A model generated the notes under the pieces. It had not been told where the DNA came from, ran no database searches, and saw nothing but the letters and a program-made list of their open reading frames with translations. The translations under genes and the position numbers were made by a program. A DNA stretch of 64,000 nt from Bretschneidera sinensis (taxonomy: Eukaryota; Streptophyta; Magnoliopsida; Brassicales; Akaniaceae): the NCBI GenBank assembly GCA_023935145.1, contig CM043699.1:58420638-58484637 (forward strand), written 5' to 3'. Of this stretch, positions 33,679 to 45,199 are shown piece after piece. Numbering within the stretch: position 1 is the stretch's first letter; each line of letters opens with the position of its first letter.

Positions 33679-33762
33679 AATTTTTTTTCTTCTTTTTTCT
33701 AAAAGAAAACCTCCTTTACGTGGAGGGGGTTAGGCAGGGGGGGAGGGGGGGGGGGGGGGGGG
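33679..33762 (-). other. LINE 3' end: poly(A), stem-loop and homopolymer G/C run
   Basis: On the minus strand: a C-rich run (33738-33762 as G on the plus strand), then CCTCC-ACGTAAA-GGAGG, a small stem-loop, then an A-rich tail. Plant and animal L1-type elements often use such a 3' stem-loop for recognition by their RT; here that is an inference from the family. Confidence 0.6.
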
Positions 33763-33820
33763 AAACAAAAGAGCCCAACCTGTACAAACACAGAGAGCCC
33801 TAGACCTTACTATAAAAGAA

Positions 33821-34515
33821 TTACAATCGCCTATGTGTTTTGAAGCCAATGGCATCCTCAGCTACTTTTTCTTTACATAATTGAGGTAAATCCTCTAAAG
33901 ACCAAAAAATGTTTGGTCCACCAAGCGAAGGGCCCAGTTTTGCTAGACTATCTGCAACTCTGTCTGCCTCCCTGAACACATGATGGAGTGTTACTGTCTC
34001 TAGTAAGCACTCTTGGATTTCATGAATAATGTATGTCATACTCCAAGGGCACTCACACATTTGAAGAACAATATCAACTATAGCCTTAGAATCACACTCC
34101 AGGTCCGAGCAAGTTTTAAGCCTTCTAATAACGCTAAGGCCTCTGCAAGCATATTAGTGCAGTCTTTAAACACGCACAAAAAAGCAAGCAGAAAATCAGA
34201 TCTCGCTCGAAAAACGCCACCTCCAGCGCATCTCGCCTTAGACACTGAATCGTCCATATTTAGCTTCGTTAATCCTTCCTGAGGCCTAGACCGATCCAAA
34301 CGACGCGCTACCGGTAGGACCTTTAAGCCCAGCGCAGTAATACACTGCATCTTCGTATAAGGGATATCTTGCTTTGGGCTATAAATACAATTGAGCTCGT
34401 GAAGCCCAAAAAGCACATAGTGAATGACCGAATCAGCATGAGCCGGAACCCCTTCATATATAGCCTTATTTCGAGCCCACCAAAGGGCCCATAAACCCAA
34501 GGCAAGAATATACAC
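33821..34515 (-). pseudogene. RNase H domain of the LINE
   Basis: 34515-34078 gives ALGLWALWWARNKAIYEG and later RLDRSRPQEGLTKLNMD, then AEALALLEGLKLART, the E-containing helix of an RVT_3-type RNase H. The end lies in another frame, 34060-33821: HEIQECLLETVTLHHVFREA and ADRVADSLAKLG, the terminal histidine/aspartate block. The frames do not connect, so a frameshift lies near 34070. LINE-encoded RNase H would degrade the RNA strand after reverse transcription. Confidence 0.8.
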
Positions 34516-34557
34516 ACGATTAAAACCAAACAGATCATGCAGATTAGCCCTATGAAA

Positions 34558-35448
34558 TCAGATAGTTAATAGATTAGCTCCTGAACTGGCCTCCCTAATA
34601 TTCATCCGAGAACCAAAGTAACTCCACACAGTCCGAGCTAGCTCACCATTAAACATAAGATGATCCAAAGACTCCTTCTGCGCATCCTTGCAACAGATAC
34701 ACTTGGACACTAAAGGAACACCAATGGACTTAATTTTGATATCCACGGGAACAACCCGTAAATGAAACCTCCAAACAAAAGTAGCAATTTTTAGAGGAAT
34801 CCATTTATTCCACCCTTTCTTGTACCAACAGAAGGTTGGATTTTTAACCCGAATATACTCCACGAAACTCTTTGTTGAAAATTTCTCTAAATTGGAATGG
34901 TCCCAAACCAGAACATCATTACCATTTGTCAAGCGCAACTTAGAAGCAGCAGTGTGAACATCAGGATATAACTCCTTCAGCAGATTCATCTTATCCTGAA
35001 CATGCAACACATCACTAACCAATGCATCTTGAAAAGGAAGATCCCCTTCTGGACAAGCAAGAGAATGCCAACGATCAACCCAAAACTTAATTTCACCCTG
35101 CCCTACAACCAATGTCGAGTTCCCCAAAATTGTTATCACATGAGGAAGAATGCACTTCCAATCGTGAGAACTATAACCTGGAGCAGTGAGATTGAGCAAA
35201 GGTAAGCTATATTTTTTCTGCGTAAAACCAGCCCACAGCGACTTACCTTGAATAAAGCTCCAAGCTGGCTTACCTTGCAACGCATTATAAATATCCATAA
35301 TTCTTCTAATACCCACCATCATTCCAATAAAACGCAGAAAGGAGCCATTCCAGATTAAGGAGAAAACCCTTTTGCAAAGAAATTGAAGCAAGCATACGGA
35401 GGGGAATCGAGCACAACACACTTTTGAGGAGTTTGAGTTTCCGACCAA
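34558..35448 (-). pseudogene. zf-RVT region of the LINE
   Basis: Open for 296 codons. It contains GNSTLVVGQGEIKFWVDRWH (the DG/G.. IKFW.D.W motif) and KGWNKWIPLKIATFVWRFHL, then CICCKDAQKESLDHLMF, the cysteine-rich zinc-binding core (C-x-C-C ... H-L). This domain follows RT in plant L1-type LINEs. The N-terminal 60 residues overlap the frame of the upstream RT end, so the initiator Met is not meaningful. Confidence 0.85.
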
Positions 35449-35559
35449 AGGACAAAAATTTCGCTTTCCATACCACTAATCTCCTTCGAATTTTATCTTC
35501 GATTGGAAGAAAATAATGATTAATAGATTTAACTTGAAACAACGGCACTCCCAAGTATA

Positions 35560-36660
35560 TAATAGGAGTACAAGCTTTCTTTAACTTCGACCATCACTCC
35601 ATCATTAAAATACGATTACGGTGCCATGTAGAGCTACAAATAAAAGAGCTCTTGCTCTGGTTAATTTTCTATCTAGAGCAATTCTCATACTTCTGAAGCA
35701 AACCAATGCAAGCATCAATATAACTCTTTTTCCCATTCAGGAACAATAACATATCATCCGCATAAAATAAGTGCGAGATACTTGAAGCTGAACTTGAGAC
35801 TTTGAAATGCTCAATAACCCCATTGTCTACCTAAGTTTTAAAATTTTGAGAAAATATATCTTCAACAATAATAAATAGGAAAGGGGACAAAGGATCAAAC
35901 TGACGCAAACCTCTTGAAGAAGGAAAGAAACCCTTAGGCGAGCCATTAACCAACACCAAAAACCATACATTGGACAAACATCTATAAATGAGGTTGCACC
36001 AAGTTTCACAAAAACCAAAACGGCGAAGAATATAAAGCAAAAAATGCCAATTCACCCTGTCGTGAGCCTTAGATATATCCAACTTAATAATTACATTAGA
36101 ACCTAGAGTTTTCTTATTGATGTCTCGAATCATCTCATAAGCCAAATTTATATTTTCATGAATTCTTCGTCCCGAAACAAAGCCTACATTTTCCTCAGAA
36201 ATTAAAGAAGGCAACAAAGGAGCAAGTTTATTAGCCAAGATTCGAGAAATAATCTTGTACATAAATGTGCACAAGCTAATAGGTCTGAAGTCGGCTAACT
36301 CAGATGGATTCGCCACTTTAGGAAGCAACACTAGGCTAGTATCGTGAAAGACCGAGGCAAGTACTCCCCCTTTGAAAAGCTTCGTAACTGCAATCACTAC
36401 ATCATCTTTAACAATGTCCCAATATAGTCTCAAGAAATGCCCGTTGAACCTATCCGATCCGGAAGCACTATCAAGATCCAATCCTTTCATTGCTAGTCTA
36501 ACCTTATCCTCACCAGGAAGCATACATAGACTCACATTCTAGTTTGAAGAAATCAGTTGAGGAACACAGGAAAGCATGTCCAAGCTATCATCCAAACTAG
36601 TTCCAACCGAGAACAGATCTCGAAAATGATCACAAGCCATATGCCCAAGTGTGTAAACAT
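35560..36660 (-). pseudogene. Reverse transcriptase of the LINE
   Basis: 36535-35831 is open: SGSDRFNGHFLRLYWDIVKD, ADFRPISLCTFMYKIISRIL, IIKLDISKAHDRVNWHFLLY (palm motif A, with the usual A-Y-D pattern altered to A-H-D) and GLRQFDPLSPFLF (motif B, G of QGDPL altered to F). A stop at about 35830 separates it from the catalytic YADD at 35753-35764 (FYADDMLLFLNGKK). The enzyme would copy LINE RNA at a nicked target. The stop and altered residues suggest it is inactive. Confidence 0.9.
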
Positions 36661-36969
36661 TAGTTATCCTCTCATCTCCTTACTTTAATTTAAATTTCAG
36701 GCGCAGAGCCCTCTTCATTATAGCAGCATCGAAAAATTTAGTATTACGGTCCCCTTTCGTAAGCCATTTGACACGTGATTTATCACGAGCCATGGATTCC
36801 TCACAAGACAACCAATATTCCAGGTCCGCTTTTTCCTGACACAACTGCGCAGCATGAATCTCAGAATGATCCAGTTGCACATTGAATTCAACCTCAAGAA
36901 GGGCATCTTTGGAATCGGAAATATGACAGTTGACATCTCCAAAAACCTCCAAATTCCACTGGCGCAACC

Positions 36970-37770
36970 TTCTTTAATTTCTTGTGTAACTGTTCTATAG
37001 AAAGATCCTAACAATCCTCATTCCACCAAGTCGCTACTGATGCATGGAAGGAAGAATGGGTAGCCCAGCTTTGAAGAACTTAAATGGGCGAGGACCTGAA
37101 ATTGTTTGTACTGCAGAAAAAATTAATGCTGCATGATCAGAAAACATTCTTGCATAATGAATTACCTTAGGAGGAGGTAAGAAGGCCATGAACTCAGAGT
37201 TCACCAACACTCTATCAAGATGACCCTATCACCGAGAAGAGGATATGTGGTCATTGCTCCATATAAATTTACTCCTTTCAAAACCCGAATCAACAAGGCT
37301 ATTATTATCAATAAACGCCTTAAACTCACAGGCACCATAGATGTCCATAGCAACCCGACTACATTTTCCTCAAGAGCTAGCACTACATTAAAGTCCCCAC
37401 CAACGAACCAAGGACCGTCTATGGATGCACCAAAATTTGTTAAGTCTGACCATAAACTTCGTTTATCATAATACTAACCCTTTCCATGGACAAAGGAACC
37501 ATAGCAGCTAGAAGAAAATCCACACTAGTAATCTTAACAGAAATTTCCTGGTCCATGATCTGCACGACTTCCACATTAAGATTATCCTTCCAAAACAACA
37601 ATATATTTTTATTAATAGGGTTAAATTAAGCGTTTTAGCAAACTTAGTTAAAGCCAATCCGTCATGTTTTGGTTCAATAATGACTACCAAGAACGCAGCA
37701 TGCTCCTGAACCATTCTCCTAAGATGCCCTACTTTGTCCGAACTCCCACACCACGAATGTTCCATATGAT
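36970..37770 (-). pseudogene. Endonuclease (EEP/APE-like) domain of the LINE
   Basis: It starts near 37765 with WNIRGVG read in the frame just before the ORF (tggaacattcgtggtgtggg). VVIIEPKHDG follows, carrying the conserved glutamate, then GGDFN at about 37387-37401 and FSDHAALIF near 37120-37145. These are the order and spacing markers of an AP-type LINE endonuclease, which nicks the target DNA. Several frameshifts break it. Confidence 0.8.
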
Positions 37771-38559
37771 TGTACTAATCATTAATCATTGATGGATGGA
37801 GGAAATATAAGACCTTTGGCATTTGACTTATGTTTTTTCGACTTTTTTATCAGTTTAATGTGATCAATAGAAGCAAGGTCACAATCTACCAGATTAACTA
37901 AGCAAGTTATAGTGGACTTAAGTTTAGGAAGAGGAGCAATGGGAGAATTCAAGCCTGATTTATCATCTTGAGCTAGTTCCTTAGGAATTGCCTCCAAAGC
38001 CGAACTGTCCTCAACAACTTGGGCTTCTTAAATCTCCTGACCACTATCAACCTTTAAGAGCCCAGCTGATTGTAGCCCATGATGCTGAAGAAGGCTGGAC
38101 TGTCCCAGAGTAACAACTGGATAAAGGCATAGAAGACCCAACTGTTTCAAGTACACAAGAGTGGGCCAAATCTGAATCTTCCCTGTTAGGAATCAATGGA
38201 CTCACCACATCTATTGTTTCAAGTTCAACCAAGCCCAAACGAGTAATACCTGCACGAGTAGAGTCCTCATTTCGTTTCGAACCACTAACAAGCTCTGAGA
38301 CAAGATCTACCTTATGTGCATATCAGTCACTGAACCATGAGGCCCACTAGAACCCACACCTTTGTCCGGCTGACCCATACCGCCCTTTGGCCCAGAAGCA
38401 TCAACCTTATCCGGCCCAATATCGCAATCATTGTCCTTGTCTAGCACAACTTGTTTTTGGGCCGAGAACACGAAGCCCTTTTCCATAGGAATATTCGAAG
38501 TATTGAGCTGATCACCCACTGGGTTTGAAGGCCCATCTTGATCATCAAACCGGATCACT
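37771..38559 (-). pseudogene. Linker between LINE ORF1 and endonuclease, low complexity
   Basis: Minus-strand fragments rich in G, P, S, D, K and N (for example DNDCDIGPDKVDASGPKGG near 38470). This is typical of the variable hydrophilic segment following DUF4283/CCHC in plant LINE or LINE-like ORF1 proteins. No conserved domain is seen. Confidence 0.5.
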
Positions 38560-39293
38560 TCCTTTCCTTTGTTCTGTTACCGTTTGGACCTTTTCGAGCG
38601 GGCCCTATCTGCCAACGGTAACTCTCAGTTTTGGTGGGCCATATCAGAAGCACCTGGCCCAGGCATAACTCCACCATTTTTCGATCCGTCACCAGCCTTT
38701 GAGACACCAACAGCCGTCGGTGATTTTCGACAATCAGCAAGACTATAGCCCTGTAAACAACATCTAGAGCAAAAAGCCATATTACTTTCATAAACAATTG
38801 TTTGCCAAAATCCATCATCATAATTCTCAGAACCTATCCAAACCCGAGCTGGTTTTGGTTGAGTGAGATCGAATTCAACACATATTGGAGTAGAACTCGG
38901 GCGTTCCAACGTATGAGTTTTTTCATCTGTTTTAAAAAATTCAGCAAAGGACGAAGCAGTACTTTTGAGGACCGATTGGTGAAAAAATGGAAAAGACAAA
39001 CCTGGAAGACGAATCCAAATGGCAGCCATTGTAGATTTTCGTTTGGCAGAGAAATCGGGTTTACATTTAACTAGCCTATACAGAGTGATTTCCACCTTTC
39101 TATTCTCGTGAGCCCACGTTGTGATCATATCATAATGTGACTCTAGGCAGACAAGAATGCATCTCACATCCAAAACGCCAACAATAGGAGTATGTTTAAG
39201 ATTCCATGATAAAACATGTTGATGAACCAAATTCAACGGTGGAAGGCCGGAATAAAATTTCATGACCACAATGTGAGAGAAGGAATAAAGCAT
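38560..39293 (-). pseudogene. LINE ORF1 with DUF4283-like and CCHC-like domains
   Basis: 39293-38625 is open (222 codons). Around residue 100 it reads AAIWIRLPGLSFPFFHQSVL, then ICVEFDLTQPKPARVWIG, the DUF4283 pattern of plant LINE ORF1. The knuckle that follows is CSRCCLQGYSLADC: spacing C-x2-C-x4-x-x4-C is kept but the zinc-ligand histidine is a tyrosine. ORF1 proteins bind the element RNA. Element D is inserted about 110 bp upstream of this start, in the 5' UTR. Confidence 0.8.
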
Positions 39294-39401
39294 GAAAGTC
39301 GACTTACCATTATGCCGAAAAAGGCTTAGAGGATATTGCTAAATCTGGAAGGAGTTTCCGGAATCCAACTTGATGTGGATCATTGTGAGAAGGTTGAGTA
39401 G

Positions 39402-40692
39402 TGATAAGTGATTAAATATTCATATTTAAGCCTTTTAATTTACATTTGTTAAGCTCTTTATTTACATATTTTATTATGTTTTACTTCATTTTTGTGCTCT
39501 CTGTATTTGTTACAGGCTTATAAAAAAAAGAAAGCATTTTTGAAGCTTTAAAGGAAGGAAACTGAAGATCTGGAAAATGCTAGTGCGATCGAGCGCAACA
39601 TGGCCGCGATCGAGCGCACAAGCAATCGTGCGCATATATAGAAGGTGCACTCGAGCGCAGAAGCAAGCGATCGAGTGCACACGCACAGAGAGGCGGTAGA
39701 GCCAGTTTTGGAAAGCTTTCTTCCGAACCTATTTTGGAAATTAGGGTTTCGGGGCACTCTTAGAACCCTATATATAGGCTTGTAAAACACAGACAACAGA
39801 TCCTATCTTTTATCCTTTACTTTTGCTTGAAGTTGTAAGCTTTGGAGAGGAATTGACGACTCGTCTCCTCAGCATTCTTCGGGTTTTATTTTTCTGTTCT
39901 AGTTTAGTTATGGTTATGATGTTTAGTTTACTTAGTATGTGCAACTAACTCTTTATAGGGCTCGATTGAAGCCCTAATTATGTTTTTCCATATATATATA
40001 TATATTCATTGATTGTCTTTGCAAATAGCAATGTTATGATGCTTTAATTGATTAACACCTGTTTTATTGAATTCCTCATATGTGTGTGTCTGATCAACGT
40101 ATGCATGTGGTATGGATTAGTTAGTTAGATCAATTTGGATGACTGAGTCCTAGGTCTAACAATAGTAACAAAAGAAATCCATGCCGGAGTCTTGGATTAA
40201 TCAACATGAGAAACTAGGAGTATATACCATACCCTAGGTCTCATGTGGTTGTCGATTTCCACATATCTTATGCTCTTTTAAGGAACAACTCAGTATACAC
40301 CATGCTGAATCCCTTAAGAAAGAAAAGAGTTAGAGTAGATACCATGCCAAACTCATTGCTTAGGGAAATCAATAGCTTAAGGAGTAGATATCATGCCCTT
40401 AAGTTGACAACCATTAGGTATTCATAGTAAGGCTAGAGCATTGGCACATTACTTATTGGGAAAGTATGATTAGTGGTGGATATCAAAGCCCTATGTTCTC
40501 GTCATTATCAATCTAAACTTAATATTTATTTCTATCAATTTTTACATTACGAAACTGATTCTAAAACGAAATTCACCAATCCCTGTGGAGATGATCTTGC
40601 ACTAGCACAGTATGCTACTATTGACCTTGTGCACTTGCAAGTAAAACTGTATGATTATTTGCTTACTTATTTAGGTAGATAAACGCTCAACA
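39402..40692 (+). repeat. 5' LTR of element D
   Basis: Contains the GCGATCGAGCGCA motif cluster at 39584-39680 and the TATA box CCTATATATAGG at 39767-39778. The end CTCAACA is followed by the PBS. The sequence between 39900 and 40680 is collinear with LTRs of element C on the other strand (for example GGGCTCGATTGAAGCCC). Confidence 0.9.
39584..39778 (+). promoter_or_regulatory. LTR promoter of element D: motif cluster plus TATA
   Basis: Four to five GCGATCGAGCGCA-like motifs in about 100 bp, then 87 bp to a strong palindromic TATA box. The transcript would start within the LTR downstream of it and begin the genomic RNA. The role of the motifs is inferred. Confidence 0.6.
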
Positions 40693-40698
40693 AGTTTT

Positions 40699-40716
40699 TG
40701 GCGTCGTTGTCGGGGA
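40699..40716 (+). promoter_or_regulatory. Primer-binding site of element D (tRNA-Asp, two decayed CpGs)
   Basis: TGGCGTCGTTGTCGGGGA, six bases after the LTR. It differs from element C's site only by two C-to-T changes, both in C's of a former GCC context. Confidence 0.85.
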
Positions 40717-41077
40717 TTGCACTAAATTTCCTTCTAGATTTAGTTTCATTTAATTCAATAATTTTTATTTATTTATTTTGTTTTATTTCTATCAAAATTT
40801 AAGTTTTTATTTTTTCCTTTATTTTTGTTGAAACCAAAACCTAATCTATTTCTTTTTGTTTTCTGTTTCAGGCACTCTAGCAGAACTTTCTGTGCCACCT
40901 GCGATCGAGCGCACTTGAGGCAGAGAGTCATCCGAGCAATAGTGTTGAACTATTGCATTGAAGAAATTGTTACCGATTCATGCACGGGCTTCGACCCAGA
41001 CATCCAACGTTCTTTCCCCTTGATATCGAGCTTGATTGGACTATCCGATAAAGGCTTAGAGACAACTCTGAAGAGGT

Positions 41078-42389
41078 AGAAGAAGAAATTGAGGAAGAAG
41101 CACCAATAGCGGAACAAATCGAAAATCAACAACCACCGGAGTGAAGACTGATGAAGCAATCCTTCATCCCACAGAACCTTGATCAGCCATCATACATTGT
41201 GTATCAACCCGAGGTGGAAGGCAACTACTACATATCTCCATAAATACTTAGTGCATTGACTCACTTTAGGGGTACACCTAATGAGGATCCACACTTGCAC
41301 CTTTGAGAGTTCTTCGATCTCTGCAAGTTCCAACACATCTGAGGCTTAGACAAAGAAGGAATAAGGTTAATTTTTTTCCCTTTTTCCTTAAAAGATAATG
41401 TTAAACTGTGGTACAATTCATTGCCTGCAGTATCTATCCACACTTGGGAGGAGTTGGCCAGCAAATTCCTTAGAAAGTTTTTCCTAACCTAAAAGACGAG
41501 GCAAATGAGGAAGGAGATTCAGTCTTTCCAACAAAAGGATGGAGACCTATTCTTTGAGGCATGGGGACACTTCAACGAGCTGCTACTCAAATGCCCACAT
41601 CACAATCTACCTCAGGATGAATTGGTACAAGCTTTCTATGAAGGTTTAAGTGATACTAATAAAAGTATTGTGGATTCAGGTTGTGGAGGAGTGCTGATGG
41701 AGAAAAGCAGCGAAGAAGCAATGGAGCTATTCGAGACCTTAAGTGAACACACCCAACAGTTCTCCTCCCGAGGTAGACATAGACCCAAGAGCAAAGGTAT
41801 GTATGAGGTGAACCTAAATGGAGGATCCTTTACTCAAATAGCTGCTATGGAGAGGAAATTAGATCTACTTGTCAAAGCTATGACTGCTCAGAATGCCTCA
41901 CCTAATCCACTAGCTATACCACTCCAGGTATGTGCTATATGTTCTCAATTTGATCATAATATTGAGACATGTCCCTTGTATTCATCTGCAGACCTAGAGC
42001 AAGCAAATTACGTGGGACCAAACAACTCTCCGCCTAAGAACAACCCATATGCAACCACTTACAACCTTGGATGGTGAAACCACCCAAATTTCTCTTGGAG
42101 CAACAATCAGAATACTCTTAACCAGCAAGGGCAGCAAAGAAACTCCCAGCCAGCTGATCACTCAGCTCTCGAAACAAAGAAAAGTGACCTCGAGTCTTGT
42201 GAGGTAATTAGCAACTCAGCAACAATAATTAATGACTTCACAATATCAGTTCATGGCAGATGAAAGGCAATTTCGGACTGAACTAAGACAAACCAAATCA
42301 AAACATGAACAAGCCATCCAAAGGCTAGAGGTACAAATGGGACAATTGGCTAAAGAGCTAAGTGGCAGAAAGCAAGGTGAGCTTCCAGC
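41078..42389 (+). pseudogene. gag of element D, with stops
   Basis: Pre-core residues (PSYIVYQPEVEGNYYISP, LTHFRGTPNEDPHLHL) lie before 41290, with two stops. The core has FLKDNVKLWYNSLPAVSIHT and WEELASKFLRKFF, then a stop. The open part 41505-42077 holds LFFEAWGHFNELLLKCPHH and the zinc knuckle CAICSQFDHNIETC (C-x2-C-x4-H-x4-C intact). The frame then shifts. It is clearly the same gag as in element C. The leader before it (40717-41077) includes one GCGATCGAGCGCAC motif at about 40900. Confidence 0.85.
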
Positions 42390-42456
42390 TTAAACACTAC
42401 CTAACCCAAGGAGTCACCAGCAACTAAAGGTTGTCACAACTCTAAGGAATGGCAAG

Positions 42457-43209
42457 GTGATAGGGACCAATGAATATACAAAAGCATCTATAGAGAAACC
42501 ATCGACATCAAAGGTGAGTGAGGCGGAGAAGGTGAATGCACCACCCTTCCTGCAAAGGTTAGTAAAACAAAAGAAAGAAAATAAAATGTCTGATATTTTT
42601 GAAACATTGCGGAAAGTAGAAATAAACATTCCCTTATTAGATGCAATTCAACAAATACCTGCTTATGCTAAATTTCTAAAAGATTGTTGCACTCATAAGA
42701 GAAAGTTTCAAGAGCATGAGACGGTAGCATTAACTGAAGAGGTAACTGCTGTGCTATTACGAAAACTACCACCAAAATTGAAAGATCCGAGTAGTTTTAC
42801 TATTCCTTGTAGGATAGGTGATCAGCTGTTTGAGCGAGCATTACTAGACTTAGGAGTGAGTGTAAATTTTCTACCATACACAGTATTCGAAACCCTAGGT
42901 TTGGGGGAGCTACAACCAACTTCCATCACCTTGTAGTTGGCAGATAGAAGTATCAAAAGACCTAAAGGTATTCTTATGGATGTCCTGGTAAAGGTAGGTG
43001 AGTTCATTTTACCTGCTGATTTCATTGTGCTAGATATGGAGGAATGCCCAATGCCATTACCCCTGCCCATCATTTTAGGAAGACCTTTCATGAGATCTGC
43101 CGATACAAAGATTTGTATGAAAAAGGGTATAGTAAGTATGAAGGTAAATGGTGAGAAAATAGAGTTTAAAATATTTGATGCATTAAAACTACCTCAAGAT
43201 GATATGTAA
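42457..43209 (+). pseudogene. Retropepsin region of element D
   Basis: The open frame 42457-42936 contains FETLRKVEINIPLLDAIQQI and RALLDLGVSVNFLPY, with the DLG active site. A TAG at 42934-42936 replaces a codon in LTL-x-LADRSI, after which the frame continues at 42937-43209 with [11 protein letters not shown] and PLPIILGRPFM. One stop is the only break over 250 codons. Protease cleaves the Gag-Pol polyprotein. Confidence 0.85.
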
Positions 43210-43237
43210 TGCTTTAATGTATGTATGATACAAAGTT

Positions 43238-44600
43238 TTGTTGAGCAAGCTTTTTCAGGTCCAACACATTGATCCATTGGAGACCACTATTACCCATAGC
43301 TTAATGGAAGTGGATATTGAGCAAGAACCTGAAGATGTTACTGATGACATCATTAAAGCTGTGCACCTCCTTGAGGCTTCTCCAAAACACTCAAGTAAGT
43401 ATGCTCCTCCATTTGAATGTCTCATACCTACTAATACTACTCTTTTTCCTTATATTATCCAGGCACTAACATTGGAATTAAAGCAACTGCCAGAGCATTT
43501 AACTTATGCCTATTTGGGAGAGAAGAAGACATTACCTGTGATTGTGGCTGCTAATTTGAGTATTGGAGAAGAAGAGAAATTATTAAGAGTTCTTAGGGAG
43601 CATAGATCTACCATTGGATGGACCATTACTAATATTAAGGGGATAAGTCCAGCCAAGTGCATGCATAATATCTACCTTGAGGATGAAGGAAGGCCCACTC
43701 GAGATGCTCAAAGAAGACTTAACCCACACATGAAAAAGGTGGTAAAGGCTGAGGTATTAAAGCTATTAGATGTTGGCATTATCTACCCTATCTCCGACAA
43801 CAAATGGGTAAGTCCGGTCCAAGTTGTTCCTAAAAAGAGTGGGATCACAATGGTGAAAAATGAGGATGAGGAGCTCATACCTACAAGAAAAACAACTGGC
43901 TAGAGAGTATGTATTGATTACCGAATATTGAACAAAGTGACCAGAAAAGATCACTTCCCCTTGCCGTTCATTGATCAGATGTTAGAAAGATTAACTGGCC
44001 ATAGCTATTATTGCTTCTTGGATAGGTATAGTGGGTACAACTAGATTGCTATAGCATCTAAGGATCAAGAAAAGACTACCTTCACATGTCCTTTCGGTAC
44101 ATTTGCTTAACGAAGGATGCCATTCGGTTTATGCAACGCACTAGCCACCTTTCAAAGATGTATGATGAGCATATTTTTCGATATGGTGGAGAAATACATT
44201 GAGGTATTCATGGATGATTTTAGTGTTTTTGGTTCCAATTTTGATGAATGCCTAAATCATCTAGAGAGTGTCTTAAAGAGATTTGAAGATAGCAACTTAG
44301 TGCTAAATTAGGAGAAATGTCACTTTATGGTCCAACAAGGCATTGTGTTGGGTCATTCCATCTCCAACAAAGGTATTGAGGTAGACAAGGCTAAAATAGA
44401 CATCATTTCAAAGCTGCCTCCTCTCACAGTCAAGGGTGTTAGAAGTTTCCTTGGACATGCTGGTTTCTATAGATGATTCATCAAGGATTTCTCTAAGATA
44501 TCGAGACTTCTTTGTGTATTGTTAGCTAAAGATACCAAGTTTGAGTGGACTGATAACTGTATGAAAGCTTTCAACATATTGAAGGATGTTCTCACCTCTG
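43238..44600 (+). pseudogene. Reverse transcriptase of element D
   Basis: The leader (43238 on) has STIGWTITNIKGISPAKCMH, then AEVLKLLDVGIIYPISD and KWVSPVQVVPKKSG. After a TAG at 43901 come RVCIDYRILNKVTRKDHFP and LPFIDQMLERLTG. The catalytic centre FMDDFSVFG is intact at 44207 on. Stops at about 43901, 44042, 44108, 44309 and 44474 interrupt one otherwise unbroken frame; four of these five are one transition away from a conserved W, Q or R codon. Copies the RNA into cDNA. Confidence 0.9.
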
Positions 44601-45172
44601 CCCCAATAATGATGGCACCAGATTGGAATCTTCCATTTGAATTGATGTGCGATGCCAGTGACTTCACCTTGGGAGCTGTCTTAGGTCAATGAGTCAATAA
44701 GGTACCTCATGCTATTTACTATGCTTCTAGAACTTTAAATGATGCTCAGCATAACTATTCTAATACTGAAAAGGAATTGTTAGCTGTTATTTTTACTTTA
44801 GAGAAGTTTAGATCATATCTTATTGGCTCTAAGGTTATTGTATTCACTGATCATGTTGCATTGAGATATCTGTTTTCTAAGAAAGATGCAAAACCTAGGT
44901 TAATCAGATGGGTACTCCTATTGCAAGAATTTCATTTAGAGATCAAAGACAAGAAAGGCAGTGAGAATGCGGTTGCAGATCATTTATCAAGGCTACCCTA
45001 TGAGAATGACAACAATGAGCTACCTTTAAATGAGAATTTCCCTGATGAACAATTGTTCACACTAGAGGTAAAACTTCCATGGTATTCTGATATTGTCAAT
45101 TATCTAACTGCTAAGGTTTTTCCCCCCAGGTATGACCTCACAAGAAAAGAAGCGGCGAATATCTATGTCTAG
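44600..45172 (+). pseudogene. RNase H of element D
   Basis: LMCDASDFTLGAVLGQ near 44645 contains the first aspartate. A TGA (44691) follows. The open part 44777-45172 begins [19 protein letters not shown], after TEKELLA with the catalytic glutamate just upstream. It continues [19 protein letters not shown], with the next aspartate, and then [13 protein letters not shown], with the last. All four acidic positions appear present. Confidence 0.85.
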
Positions 45173-45199
45173 ACACTACCATTGGGATGACCCTTACCT

